DNA of 64,000 nucleotides from JBFXCS01 sp050181915 (GCA_050181915.1 JBFXCS010000003.1:248001-312000), one strand, 5' to 3'; positions 35,825-52,371 are shown, numbered from the stretch's first letter. A program made the numbers and translations. The notes: generated by a model from the sequence alone, not told the origin.

Positions 35825-37045
35825 CTAGAAGTAGGCGTTCGCCGGGAAGGCGGTGCCGTTGACCTCGTTGTCGCCGATGCCCGACGCCTTCAGGAAGGTC
35901 GGGTTGTGCGTCGAGATGGTGCGCACGTTGCGCCAGTGGCGGTCGAGGTTGTGCACCGACTGGGTGGCCGAGGCCCCGCCCGCGTCGAACAGGCGCGCCG
36001 CCGTCGCGTACGAGAACCGGTCCACCGCCACCTTCGCCTGCGCCGCCGCGAGCTGGGCCGCCTCGGCGGCCTCGACCGTGGGGAAGCCCTCGCTGACCGA
36101 GTCCACGGCCTCCTGGATGCGCTCGGCGGCGCGCAGCACGATCGCCTCGGCGGCGAAGGCGTCGGCGCTGATCTCGCCCACCACCTGCAGCACCTGGGGG
36201 TCATCGGACGGGCTCTGGGGCGCGCTGGCGTGGCTGAAGTTGCGCGCCCGCCGCCTCACCAGCGCGATCGCGTCGTTGCGGACGCTGCGCAGGATCCCGG
36301 CCGTGACCGCCTGCAGGTAGAGCTGCAGGAAGGCGCCCTGGTAGCCGGGTGGCTGGGGGCCGTCGGGCTCGCCCAGGTCGAAGAACTCGTCGGCGGCGAC
36401 GTGCACGTCGTCGAGGCGCGTCGTGCCCGTGCCCGTGAGGCGCTGGCCGAAGCCGTCCCAGTCGTCCTCCAGCGTCAGGCCCTCGCGGTCGACCGGGATC
36501 ACCGCGCCGGCGATGCGGCCCTCCGGAGCCGACGCCCAGATCTGGGTGTAGTCGGAGTAGAGGCTGCCGGTGGAGTAGAACTTCGTGCCGTTGAGCCGCC
36601 AGCCGTCGCCCGAGGGGTCGGGCGTGAGGGCGGTGTCGAAGTACAGGCCCACCGGCCGGTCGCTCTTCTCGCTGAACCCGTTGCCGACGATGGCGCCGGA
36701 GTTGACGAGCGCGATGCCGCGCGCCCGGGCCTCGGGGTCGGCGCTCTGCAGCTGCTGCTCCACGAACCAGTAGTGGGTGCGCAGGATGTGGGCCGCGTTC
36801 GAGTCGGCCTCCGCCAGGGCGATGAGCACCTCGAAGAACTCGCGCACCGAGGCGCCCGCGCCGCCCTCGGTGACCGGCACCCGCAGGCGGCCGAGGCCGG
36901 CCTCCCTGATCCAGCCGATCACCTCGAACGGCGGGCGCACCTCGCGCTCGCGCTCCTCGGCCCCCTCGGCGATGCGGGCGAGCAGGGCCGCGAGCTCGGG
37001 CGACCCCGGGCGCACCGGCGCGGCGATCGTGTCAGCAGTGCTCAT
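35825..37045 (-). CDS. DszC-like FMNH2-dependent monooxygenase (acyl-CoA dehydrogenase fold)
   Basis: 406 residues. Acyl-CoA dehydrogenase fold throughout: N-terminal helices with VPVTEGGAGASVREFFEVL, middle beta domain with LNGTKFYSTGSLYSDYTQIW and VIPVDREGLTLEDDWDGFGQ, C-terminal NLDRHWRNVRTISTHNPTFL. The last block is typical of DszC/SfnC-type monooxygenases, which use reduced flavin to oxygenate sulfur compounds such as dibenzothiophene or dimethyl sulfone. No flavin reductase is nearby. AAGGA precedes the ATG. Substrate not deducible. Confidence 0.82.
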   Translation of the reverse strand: MSTADTIAAPVRPGSPELAALLARIAEGAEEREREVRPPFEVIGWIREAGLGRLRVPVTEGGAGASVREFFEVLIALAEADSNAAHILRTHYWFVEQQLQSADPEARARGIALVNSGAIVGNGFSEKSDRPVGLYFDTALTPDPSGDGWRLNGTKFYSTGSLYSDYTQIWASAPEGRIAGAVIPVDREGLTLEDDWDGFGQRLTGTGTTRLDDVHVAADEFFDLGEPDGPQPPGYQGAFLQLYLQAVTAGILRSVRNDAIALVRRRARNFSHASAPQSPSDDPQVLQVVGEISADAFAAEAIVLRAAERIQEAVDSVSEGFPTVEAAEAAQLAAAQAKVAVDRFSYATAARLFDAGGASATQSVHNLDRHWRNVRTISTHNPTFLKASGIGDNEVNGTAFPANAYF

Positions 37046-37051
37046 GCCCCG

Positions 37052-37085
37052 TCCTTATCTCAAGTTTTATGATCGAGAATAAGGA
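37052..37085. promoter_or_regulatory. Inverted repeat in the monooxygenase promoter region
   Basis: TCCTTATCTC (37052-37061) and GAGAATAAGGA (37075-37085) are complementary except for one inserted base, about 13 bases apart, in an AT-rich stretch just upstream of the monooxygenase ATG. Likely operator; the binding protein is unknown. Confidence 0.5.
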
Positions 37086-37113
37086 TAACATCGCCCGGGC
37101 CGGCGGACGGAGG

Positions 37114-37542
37114 TCAGTCGAGCGGATGGCGCCAGCGCAGGCCGGGGAAGCGGGCGAAGCCGCGATCGGCGCTGAGCCAGGTGGCGCCGTTCTCCACCGC
37201 GTACGCGGCGAGGTAGGCGTCGGCGATGTCGCGCCCGCGGGCGTCGATGGCGGCCGCCAGGCGCTGGAAGCACGCCCAGTGACGATCGCCGGCGCGGATC
37301 ACGCGCGACGCGGGAGCGGCGACCAGCGCGGCGACCGCCGCCCAGGCGTCGGCCGGCGGGGTCGGCTCGCGGAAGATGCGCCTGTCGGTGACGATGCGCA
37401 GAAAGCTCGAGAGCGTGGCGTCCGGCAGTCCGAGCGGTTCGTCGTCGTTGGCGATGTCGTCGAGCAGGCCGCGATACGGCTGGTGCTCGACGGAGTCCAT
37501 CCGGTGGGCGTACACCAGCACGTTGACGTCAACGCAGCGCAT
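37114..37542 (-). CDS. vapC: VapC-type PIN-domain toxin
   Basis: 142 residues, a PIN ribonuclease. Acidic residues are in place: D5 in VDVNVLVYAHR, D in LPDATLSSFLRIVT, D in ADAYLAAYAVENG and D in LSADRGFARF; ends PGLRWRHPLD. The start overlaps the antitoxin gene by 14 bases. These toxins cleave specific RNAs when freed from the antitoxin; the target is unknown. Confidence 0.9.
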   Translation of the reverse strand: MRCVDVNVLVYAHRMDSVEHQPYRGLLDDIANDDEPLGLPDATLSSFLRIVTDRRIFREPTPPADAWAAVAALVAAPASRVIRAGDRHWACFQRLAAAIDARGRDIADAYLAAYAVENGATWLSADRGFARFPGLRWRHPLD

Positions 37543-37786
37543 CGAGCGGCAGGCCGGCGTCGAGCGCCTCCTGCACCGAGTCGTTCGAGTTGAGGTCCAC
37601 TCCGGGCATGAGCCCCCCGGAACCGAAGGGCCTGACCTCGAAGCGGTCCGGCGATCGGCCTCCGGAAGGCTCCAGACCCGTCCTCACCGCATCCTCCAGC
37701 ACGGCCGCGATCGTCCGGCCGGACCGCGCGGCGCGCTCCTTGACCTCCCGGTACAGGTCATCGTCGATGCGGATCGTCGTTCTCAT
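37529..37786 (-). CDS. vapB: VapB-type ribbon-helix-helix antitoxin
   Basis: 85 residues. N-terminal ribbon-helix-helix DNA-binding motif (MRTTIRIDDDLYREVKERAA) and a C-terminal toxin-binding tail. It should neutralise the overlapping PIN toxin and repress its own operon through the palindrome at 37794-37824, just upstream. Confidence 0.9.
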   Translation of the reverse strand: MRTTIRIDDDLYREVKERAARSGRTIAAVLEDAVRTGLEPSGGRSPDRFEVRPFGSGGLMPGVDLNSNDSVQEALDAGLPLDALR

Positions 37787-37793
37787 CGGCGAT

Positions 37794-37824
37794 CATCTTA
37801 GCATCAGGTAATGATGCAAAGATG
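37794..37824. promoter_or_regulatory. VapBC autoregulatory operator
   Basis: 31-base near-perfect dyad. Outer arms CATCTT/AAGATG and inner arms GCATCA/TGATGC are separated by one mismatched A-A pair and a five-base centre GGTAA. It overlaps a possible -10 (TAAGAT, read leftward) eight bases before the vapB ATG. Confidence 0.65.
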
Positions 37825-37865
37825 CTCGACCTGGCCGCCCCGCCGCGCCGGGACCCCGGAACGAC

Positions 37866-37891
37866 GAGGGGCCGGCGGATGCCGGCCCCTC
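37866..37891 (-). terminator. Probable rpoC terminator hairpin
   Basis: Perfect 11-base-pair stem (37891-37881 with 37876-37866) and four-base loop, 25 bases after the rpoC stop. The downstream strand reads GTCGTT, with no long T run, so termination strength is uncertain. Confidence 0.55.
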
Positions 37892-37915
37892 GGGTCCAAC
37901 CGATCGCGACCCGGC

Positions 37916-42445
<4,530 letters not shown>

Positions 42446-42565
42446 GTCCCCGCGCCTTTCTCGTGTGCCCGCTCCGCGCCTCGTGGGACGCGGGCGGGCG
42501 AAGACTCCGTCCGATCGCGGCGGGCCCGCGCGCCCCTGAGGTCGCGCCGGCCCGCCGGGCCTCCG

Positions 42566-46369
<3,804 letters not shown>

Positions 46370-46442
46370 GTCGCGAGGCCTCCTGACGAGAGCGGGCGGG
46401 TGGCGGCGGATGACCGGGGGTCCGGCGAAGGCGCAACCGCAA

Positions 46443-46472
46443 ACGTTACCACGTTCAGTGGCACTTTTTCAA
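46443..46472 (-). promoter_or_regulatory. rpoB promoter
   Basis: TTGAAA at 46472-46467, 18-base spacer, TAACGT at 46448-46443, read toward rpoB. It lies 74 bases upstream of the rpoB ATG in the otherwise empty 46370-46649 gap. The best sigma-70-like match I found in the window. Confidence 0.7.
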
Positions 46473-46649
46473 CAGAGCACCCCGCGTCATGCGGGCGTGG
46501 CACTGTAGGCTGCGGAGCGCGCGCAGCCGTCAATCGGACCCGTCGGCCAAGACGGGCGATGCTATCACCACGGACGGGCGGATGCCCAACGCCGCGCCGG
46601 CGATCCTCGGAGATCGGCTCCGTCCAGCGCCGCCGGCGGGCCGCTCCCC

Positions 46650-47150
46650 CTAGCGGCCCCGCGCGGGCGGGCCGGTGTTGAGGAGGCGCTGCAGGCGCCG
46701 GGTCTCGGCGAGGGCGTTGACCGGGCGGCGGTCGGCGGGGCCGGTGCTGCGGCCGCGCTGAATGCGCTCCTCGCGCCCCTCGCGGGCCTCGACCCAGCGC
46801 TCGTAGCCGCCGATCAGGTCGAGCAGGCTCTCGACCAGGCCGAGGCCCCCCGGCTCGCCGGAGTAGGGCTCGCCGTTGAGCAGCAGGGCCCGGTCGGCGG
46901 CGGCCCAGACCAGCTCGCCCTCACCGGGGCGGGCGGCGCGGATGCCTGTGGCGGAGATGCGGACGGCGAGGCCGTGCCACTCCCGCTTCAGGACGCCGGG
47001 CTCGACGGCGGGGCGGAAGCCGAAGGCGCGCATGCGGCGGCGCTCGTCGGGGGACGTCCACTGCCGGTGCGCCGTGTCGAGCAGTCCGCGCAGGCGGTCG
47101 TCGACACCGGGTCCGGTCTCCCCATCGGCGTACGACGGCAGCGCGTTCAT
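46650..47150 (-). CDS. Protein of unknown function
   Basis: 166 residues, soluble, Arg/Glu-rich. The middle has REWHGLAVRISATGIRAARP and ESLLDLIGGYERWVEAREGR; the C terminus is basic and probably disordered. No recognised family. A CATACT box six bases before the ATG suggests a leaderless transcript. Lies between rpoB and the subtilases. Confidence 0.55.
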   Translation of the reverse strand: MNALPSYADGETGPGVDDRLRGLLDTAHRQWTSPDERRRMRAFGFRPAVEPGVLKREWHGLAVRISATGIRAARPGEGELVWAAADRALLLNGEPYSGEPGGLGLVESLLDLIGGYERWVEAREGREERIQRGRSTGPADRRPVNALAETRRLQRLLNTGPPARGR

Positions 47151-47156
47151 TCGCTA

Positions 47157-47162
47157 AGTATG
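47157..47162 (-). promoter_or_regulatory. Possible -10 box of a leaderless promoter
   Basis: CATACT read leftward, six bases before the ATG at 47150. Weaker than the other four TANNNT sites because the first base is C. Confidence 0.3.
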
Positions 47163-47258
47163 CCGAACACCTCGGACCGCGATGCGGAGCGGCGAGCGCC
47201 GAGGCCGGGGGCGCATCGGGGGCACGGGCCGCCGGACGGCGGCCCGTGCCCCTCGCTC

Positions 47259-47462
47259 TCAGCTGAACTTGCCGGGAACCCCGCCGCCCTTGACGACGGA
47301 CAGGTCCTCGAGCCAGCCCTGCAGGCGGGCGTAGTCGCGGTCCTCGGCGTCGAGCCCGGCGAGGGCCGCGTTCACCTCGTCGGCGACGGCGTCGACGTTG
47401 CCCTTGTTGGCGGTCGAGACCTTGTCGCGAAGGGCGCTCTTCAGGTCGCGGTCCAGCGGCAT
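47259..47462 (-). CDS. Small protein of unknown function
   Basis: 67 residues: MPLDRDLKSALRDKVSTANK, then mostly helical with VDAVADEVNAALAGLDAEDR and a C-terminal GGGVPGKFS. I chose the ATG at 47462 because GGAGG ends six bases before it; the ATG at 47468 directly abuts that site. No recognised family. Confidence 0.55.
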   Translation of the reverse strand: MPLDRDLKSALRDKVSTANKGNVDAVADEVNAALAGLDAEDRDYARLQGWLEDLSVVKGGGVPGKFS

Positions 47463-47559
47463 CTTCATCCTCCCGGGGGGTGACGATCGTCGGCACCCCG
47501 AGCGATCTCGCCGGGGCGGCGTTCGGCATTGTGCGCGATAGCACGACCGGATGACAAGT

Positions 47560-49662
47560 TCAGCGGATGATGATCCTGCGCGTGGCGGACGTCAGGTTGC
47601 CGGCCCGGTCGCGGACGTCGAGCCGGACGGTGTAGCGCCCGGTGGGCAGGGTGCCGAACGGGACGCGGCGGTTCGCGCCGACGGGCACGCGCGTCGTGAG
47701 CGGCGCGCGCGCCCGGCCCCGCGCGGGGCGCACGACGGCGGTGACCGCCAGCGCCGAGACGGTGCCGGCGTCGTCCAGGTCGACGATCATCCCGGCCCGG
47801 CGGCGGGGCGCGGCCCCGCCGGGGCGCAGGCGCGGGCCCGCCACAAGGCGCCGGGGCCGCAGCACGGGCCGGGCGTTGTCGACCTGGACGCTCCACTCGC
47901 GCGTGGCCACGTTGCCGGAGAAGTCGCGCGCGTCGACCCGCACCAGGTGCCAGCCGTCGACGAGGCGGCGGGTGTCGAAGGTGATGCCGCGCGGGTAGGT
48001 CTGGGGTCGCGCGACGCGGACGCCGTCGACGCTGAGCGACCACTCGGTGACCCGGGAGCGCGCGACCGCCTGGAACCTCACCGTCGCCCGGGCGCGCACC
48101 GCGCCGTTCACGCCCGGCTTCAGGCCGGTGAGGCGCGGGGCCTCGAGGTTGACGCGGACGCGCCCGGCGCCGTAGAGCTGATCCGGCCCCGGGGCCCCGA
48201 GGTCGACGGCGGACGAGATCAGGTTGGCCCGGATCTGCTCCGGGGTGGGGTCCTCGCCCGCGCGCCGGGCCGCGGCCAGCATCACCGCGGCGGCGCCCGC
48301 CGCGTTCGGGGCGGCGTTCGAGGTGCCCCCGACGCCGCGCAGGCCCGCCGGCCCCATGACGCGCGTGTTGGTGGGCGCGACCAGGTCGGGCTTGAGCCGC
48401 CCGTCCGCCGTGGGGCCCTGGCTGGAGTAGACCTTCAGCCGATCGCCGCGCCAGTCCGTCGCCCCGACGGCGATCGCCCCGGCGGCGTCGCTCGGCGTCA
48501 TGATGCTCCCGACCGCCGATCCGCCGATGTCGGCCAGGGGGATCTCGCGCGAGAGCAGCGAGAGGTCGCCTGCCGGCGGCGGGCCCGAGACGTGGACGGC
48601 CCTCAGCCGGTAGTAGCCGTCCGAGGGCGGCGCGTAGCCGGTGAACCGCTCGGCGGTGGGGGCGCCCTCCGACTGGCGGTCCTGGGAGCCGATCACCGGC
48701 AGCCACGACCCGTCCGGCTGCAGCCGGTCGAGGAACAGGTCGATGTCGGTCGGCGGCCCGCCGGGCGGCGAGCTCCAGGAGAGGGCGAAGGTGATCGGCG
48801 CGCCGGCGCCGCGATAGAAGCGCCAGCCGTTGCCGTTGGGCCAGTCGAGGGTCAGGTCGCCGTCCTCGTCGCGCCACGGGCCGGCCCAGTGGGTGAGGGC
48901 GTAGTTGCCGGCCGAGTTGAACCACAGGATCCCCGCGGCGGCGGCGCGGTCCACCGCCCGGGCGGCCCACCCGGTGCCGTCGAAGGGGCCCTCGATGAAG
49001 CTGTTCGAGTGGACGACGATGTCCGGGCGGCGCGCGATGAGGTAATCGACGGCCGCCTCGAAGTCGGCCTGGGAGTGGTAGTTCACGAACAGGTAGTGGG
49101 CCTTCGGCGCGAAGTCGTAGACCGTCTGGGCCACGATCTCGCCGTGATTGGTGCGGTTGCCGTAGGCGTTGACGCCGTTGAGGCCGTTGACCGTGTCGAA
49201 GGCGGCGGTCTCGAGCCGGGAGGGCGGGGGCAGCTCGTGCTTGGCCTGCATCGTCGCGATGTTCGCCCCGAAGCCCAGGTCGAGCACCGCGATCACGAGG
49301 CCCTGGCCACCGTCCGCGACCCTCCCGAGCACGTTCGCGCCGGTGCGCTCCAGCCCCTGGCTCAGCGCCGCGCCGGGGGCGGGCGGGACCACCTCGTCGG
49401 CGAAGGCGGTCGTGGCGGGACGGGCCCCGGCGATGCCGGGCAGCCGGGAGAGGGCCGCCGCGCGGGCGGGGTCGGCGACCACCTGGAGTTGGTTCCCCAC
49501 CCGCCGCTGGACGCGCAGCCCGCCGGCCCCGAGCGCATCGACCGCGCGGTCGATGCGGCCGGGCTCGGCCTGGACGGTCAGCGCCTGCGGCCGCGCCTGC
49601 GCGACGGCGGCGGCGCCGAGCAGCGCCGCGGCGGCGCCGACGGCGAGCGCCGGGCGCCTCAC
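47560..49662 (-). CDS. Secreted subtilisin-like protease with C-terminal Ig-like domains
   Basis: 700 residues, GTG overlapping the upstream subtilase stop (GTGA). Signal peptide ~1-23. A short pro-region precedes the S8 domain with D128 (IAVLDLGFGA), H173 (TNHGEIVAQ), oxyanion N253 (NSAGNY) and S448 (GGTSNAAPNAAG). A beta-domain insert at ~255-375 carries Asp/Trp-rich sequence. After the protease domain come two beta-sandwich repeats (~490-700) with DFSGNVATREWSVQVDN and DRAGNLTSATRRIIIR. Likely acts outside the cell or on the surface. Confidence 0.88.
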   Translation of the reverse strand: MRRPALAVGAAAALLGAAAVAQARPQALTVQAEPGRIDRAVDALGAGGLRVQRRVGNQLQVVADPARAAALSRLPGIAGARPATTAFADEVVPPAPGAALSQGLERTGANVLGRVADGGQGLVIAVLDLGFGANIATMQAKHELPPPSRLETAAFDTVNGLNGVNAYGNRTNHGEIVAQTVYDFAPKAHYLFVNYHSQADFEAAVDYLIARRPDIVVHSNSFIEGPFDGTGWAARAVDRAAAAGILWFNSAGNYALTHWAGPWRDEDGDLTLDWPNGNGWRFYRGAGAPITFALSWSSPPGGPPTDIDLFLDRLQPDGSWLPVIGSQDRQSEGAPTAERFTGYAPPSDGYYRLRAVHVSGPPPAGDLSLLSREIPLADIGGSAVGSIMTPSDAAGAIAVGATDWRGDRLKVYSSQGPTADGRLKPDLVAPTNTRVMGPAGLRGVGGTSNAAPNAAGAAAVMLAAARRAGEDPTPEQIRANLISSAVDLGAPGPDQLYGAGRVRVNLEAPRLTGLKPGVNGAVRARATVRFQAVARSRVTEWSLSVDGVRVARPQTYPRGITFDTRRLVDGWHLVRVDARDFSGNVATREWSVQVDNARPVLRPRRLVAGPRLRPGGAAPRRRAGMIVDLDDAGTVSALAVTAVVRPARGRARAPLTTRVPVGANRRVPFGTLPTGRYTVRLDVRDRAGNLTSATRRIIIR

Positions 49663-51134
49663 CGGCGCCCCCGCACGACCTTGGTGCGGACGGTGCGGTT
49701 GCCGGCCATGTCCTCCACGGTGACCTCCAGGGTGTTCCGCCCGCGCGCGAGGCGGGTGAGCCGCACGCCGGCGGTGGGGCGGCGCACGCTGAGCAGGATC
49801 TTCCGGTTGAGCCGGATCTCGATGCGCCGGATGGTGCCGGCGTCGCGCGCCCCGACCCGCAGCGCCGGCGTGCGACCGGTGCCCAGGCGCAGGCGCACGG
49901 CGGGCGCGGTGGCGTCGAGGCGGGCCATGCCGGCCCCGTACATCGGGTCGACCCCGCGCGGGCCGAGGTCGAGGGCGGTGGACAGCAGCACGCCGCGCAG
50001 ATCGGCCGCCGTCGCGGGGAGCCCCTGGGCGATGCGGCTCTGGCGCAGGATCGCCGCCGCCCCCGCCACGTGCGCCGTCGCCGCCGAGGTGCCGGCCGCC
50101 GACGGCCACTCCGGGTTGGAGGTGACGTACGTCGGGGCGATCAGGTCGGGCTTGGCCCGGCCGTCGATCGTGGGGCCGTAGGACGAGTAGGCCTCCAGGG
50201 TGTCCTGGTTCCACCTCACCGCGCCGACCGTCAGCGATCCCGCCGCGTCGCCCGGCGTGGGCACGCTGCCCGCGGGCACGGCCGCGGGGCCGAACCCGAT
50301 GGTGCGCGAGTAGAGGTCGAAGGCGGCGGGCCCGCCGGACTCCTGGCGCACCACCACGCGCCACGACCCGCCGTCGGTGGGCACCGGCCCGGTGAGGGCG
50401 CCCCGCGCGCCGTAGGGCGCTCCGCGGGCGACCTCCGTCCAGGCGCCCGACGGGTCCAGTCGCTCCACGGCGACGCTCGCGGTGACGCCGGGGGCGCTCC
50501 ACGAGAGCGACAGCACCAGGGGCTGGCCGCCGGTCGGCGGCAGCGGCAGCACCGTGCCGCCCGGCGCTGCGGCTCCCCGCCAGTGGCGCTGGGCGAAGTT
50601 GCCGGACGAGTTCACCCACAGCACCCCCGCCGCCGCGGCGGCGTCGACCGCCCGCGCCGCCGGGCCGGTGCCGTCGTAGGGGGGCTCCAGGAACGAGTGG
50701 GAGTGACTGGCGATCGGGATGCCCTGCGACGCGACCCAGGCGGCGGCCGCCGGGAAGTCGTCGATGCCCCGATACCGCACCAGCACCAGGTGCGCCTCGG
50801 GGGCGATGTCGTGCACCAGCTCGGCCATCCGGACGCCGTGCCCGGTGGGCACGCCGACGTCGGTGAACCCGTCGAGGCCCGGGTCGATCGGATCGACCAC
50901 GTGGATCGTCATCCGGTCGCGCGGCGGCAGCTCGCCCAGCGCGATCGAGCGGTCGAGGCCGAGGAAGCCCTCGTCGACGACGGCGACCGTCTGCCCCTGG
51001 CCGAGGAAGCCCCGGCTCCAGAGGGCGTCGGCCCCCATCCTCACCCCTCCCTGGCTGATGAGGGCGGCCTGCGCCGCCGGCGCCAGCGCGGCACCCGCGA
51101 CGAGCACCGCCACGAGCATCCCGGCGCGCCTCAT
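49659..51134 (-). CDS. Secreted subtilisin-like protease
   Basis: 491 residues from the ATG at 51134; an ATG at 51173 would place 13 residues before the signal peptide. Signal peptide 1-23. S8 triad: D54 (VAVVDEGF), H99 (TGHGVRMAEL), S350 (GTSAATAHVAG), with N179 in NSSGNF. Ends with one Ig-like beta module (LEVTVEDMAGNRTVRTKVV). Same layout as the downstream subtilase but lacks the pro-region and the second module, so they look like a diverged tandem pair. Confidence 0.88.
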   Translation of the reverse strand: MRRAGMLVAVLVAGAALAPAAQAALISQGGVRMGADALWSRGFLGQGQTVAVVDEGFLGLDRSIALGELPPRDRMTIHVVDPIDPGLDGFTDVGVPTGHGVRMAELVHDIAPEAHLVLVRYRGIDDFPAAAAWVASQGIPIASHSHSFLEPPYDGTGPAARAVDAAAAAGVLWVNSSGNFAQRHWRGAAAPGGTVLPLPPTGGQPLVLSLSWSAPGVTASVAVERLDPSGAWTEVARGAPYGARGALTGPVPTDGGSWRVVVRQESGGPAAFDLYSRTIGFGPAAVPAGSVPTPGDAAGSLTVGAVRWNQDTLEAYSSYGPTIDGRAKPDLIAPTYVTSNPEWPSAAGTSAATAHVAGAAAILRQSRIAQGLPATAADLRGVLLSTALDLGPRGVDPMYGAGMARLDATAPAVRLRLGTGRTPALRVGARDAGTIRRIEIRLNRKILLSVRRPTAGVRLTRLARGRNTLEVTVEDMAGNRTVRTKVVRGRR

Positions 51135-51207
51135 TGGCGGGGGAAGCTCGCAGAAAGAGGGGCTCCCGTCCACGGGCCAGGTGTCGGGGAACCACGGCGG
51201 CGGGGCG

Positions 51208-51237
51208 GCGGGGCCCCGGCCCCGCGCCCCCCCCCCC
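51208..51237. repeat. GC hairpin and 11-base C tract downstream of rplL
   Basis: 51208-51225 is a self-complementary GCGGGGCC/GGCCCCGC element, and 51227-51237 is eleven C in a row, just after the rplL stop (minus strand). The hairpin may help end the rplKAJL transcript, although no T tract follows. The homopolymer is a likely site of sequencing or slippage error. Confidence 0.5.
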
Positions 51238-51240
51238 GGG

Positions 51241-51621
51241 CTACGAGACCGACACCCGTGCGCCCGCCTCCTCGAGCTGCGCCTTGATCTGGTCGGCCTC
51301 CTCCTTCGCCACGCCCTCCTTGACGGCGTTCGGGGCGTTGTCGACCAGGTCCTTGGCCTCCTTCAGGCCCAGGCCGGTGACCGCGCGGACGACCTTGATC
51401 ACCTGGATCTTCTTGTCGCCGGCGCCGTCCAGGCTGACCGTGAAGGCCGTCTGCTCCTCGGCGGCGGCGGCGCCGCCGCCGTCACCGGCCGGGGCGGCCG
51501 CGACCGCGACCGGCGCGGCGGCGGTGACGCCGAAGGTCTCCTCCAGAGCCTTGATGCGCTCGGACAGCTCCAGCACGGAGATGCCCTTGAGCTCCTCGAT
51601 CCACTCCTCGGTGGTGGCCAT
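51241..51621 (-). CDS. rplL: 50S ribosomal protein L7/L12
   Basis: 126 residues. N-terminal dimerisation helix (TTEEWIEELKGISVLELSER), Ala/Gly hinge (~38-57) and the C-terminal factor-binding domain with KKIQVIKVVRAVTGLGLKEA and APNAVKEGVAKEEADQIKAQ. Follows rplJ by 48 bases. Usually adjacent to rpoB, but here separated by block A. Confidence 0.97.
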   Translation of the reverse strand: MATTEEWIEELKGISVLELSERIKALEETFGVTAAAPVAVAAAPAGDGGGAAAAEEQTAFTVSLDGAGDKKIQVIKVVRAVTGLGLKEAKDLVDNAPNAVKEGVAKEEADQIKAQLEEAGARVSVS

Positions 51622-51669
51622 GCGTGTTCTCCTTGTCTCCTGCGTTCGGTGTAAGGGGTGGCGGAGGGC

Positions 51670-52200
51670 TCAGCCCTCGGCGGCGGCCTTCTGCTCCTGG
51701 ACCTGCGCCAGCGTGCGGGCGAGCCCGCCGACCAGGCCGTTGAGGGTGCCGGCCAGGCCGGTCAGCGGCCCGGCGATGCCGCCGGCCAGCCGGCCCAGCA
51801 GCTGCTCGCGGGACGGCAGCTTCGCCAGCCGGGCCACGTCCTGGCTCGGCAGGTCCGCGCCCTCCAGCAGGCCGCCCTTGATGGTGAGCGCGTCCGGGTG
51901 CTCGCCGGCGAAGCCGTTGAGCGCCTTGGCGGCGACGGCCGCGTCGCCCGAGACCCACGCCAGGGCGGTGGGCCCCGACAGGTACGGGATCAGCGCGTCG
52001 CGTCCCGTGGCGGCCGCCGCGCGGCGCGCCAGGGTGTTCTTCACCACCGTGAACTCGGTGTCCGCCTCGCGCAGCCGGCCGCGCAGCTCCGCGAGCTGCT
52101 TCACGGTCAGGCCGCGGTAGTCGGCGGCGAGGATGGTGTCGGCTCCCGCCAGGCGCTCGGTCAGCGCCTCCACCACCTCGCTCTTCTCTTCTCGTCTCAG
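51670..52200 (-). CDS. rplJ: 50S ribosomal protein L10, apparent CTG start
   Basis: 176 residues from the CTG at 52200. The sequence reads LRREEKSEVVEALTERLAGA, then DTILAADYRGLTVKQLAELR and VVKNTLARRA. L10 homologues need the first ~10 residues, which the next in-frame GTG codons (52179, 52176) would remove. The CTG has a perfect Shine-Dalgarno, GGAGGTGA, four bases upstream. L10 carries the L12 dimers on the stalk. Confidence 0.93.
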   Translation of the reverse strand: MRREEKSEVVEALTERLAGADTILAADYRGLTVKQLAELRGRLREADTEFTVVKNTLARRAAAATGRDALIPYLSGPTALAWVSGDAAVAAKALNGFAGEHPDALTIKGGLLEGADLPSQDVARLAKLPSREQLLGRLAGGIAGPLTGLAGTLNGLVGGLARTLAQVQEQKAAAEG

Positions 52201-52204
52201 GGTG

Positions 52205-52212
52205 TCACCTCC
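52205..52212 (-). promoter_or_regulatory. Perfect Shine-Dalgarno that fixes the rplJ CTG start
   Basis: GGAGGTGA read leftward, four bases before CTG at 52200-52198. No ATG, GTG or TTG lies in the correct frame within its range. It ends a 171-base leader between rplA and rplJ where an L10-binding autoregulatory RNA is common in bacteria; I could not confirm such a fold. Confidence 0.75.
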
Positions 52213-52371
52213 GTCTGGTCCGCCGCGGGCGGGCGGGGACCGGGAGGCGCCCCGCGCCTGCGGGGACCCCGGATGCTCCTCGCCAACCTCGCACGGGCCG
52301 CCCGGGTGGGCGTTTTGAGGCGGCCGGGCCGCCCCCGTGGGTCTTCGGTCGGGTGTGTCTCGGTCGGCTGC

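Noticed and set aside
47551..50181. An 876-codon plus-strand frame over the subtilase genes
   Set aside because: Antisense shadow; both subtilases have complete catalytic triads and signal peptides on the minus strand, while this frame is low-complexity.
52213..52371. An L10/L1-type autoregulatory RNA leader
   Set aside because: The gap is the right size and place, but I could not identify the conserved binding fold by eye. Would need a covariance-model scan.
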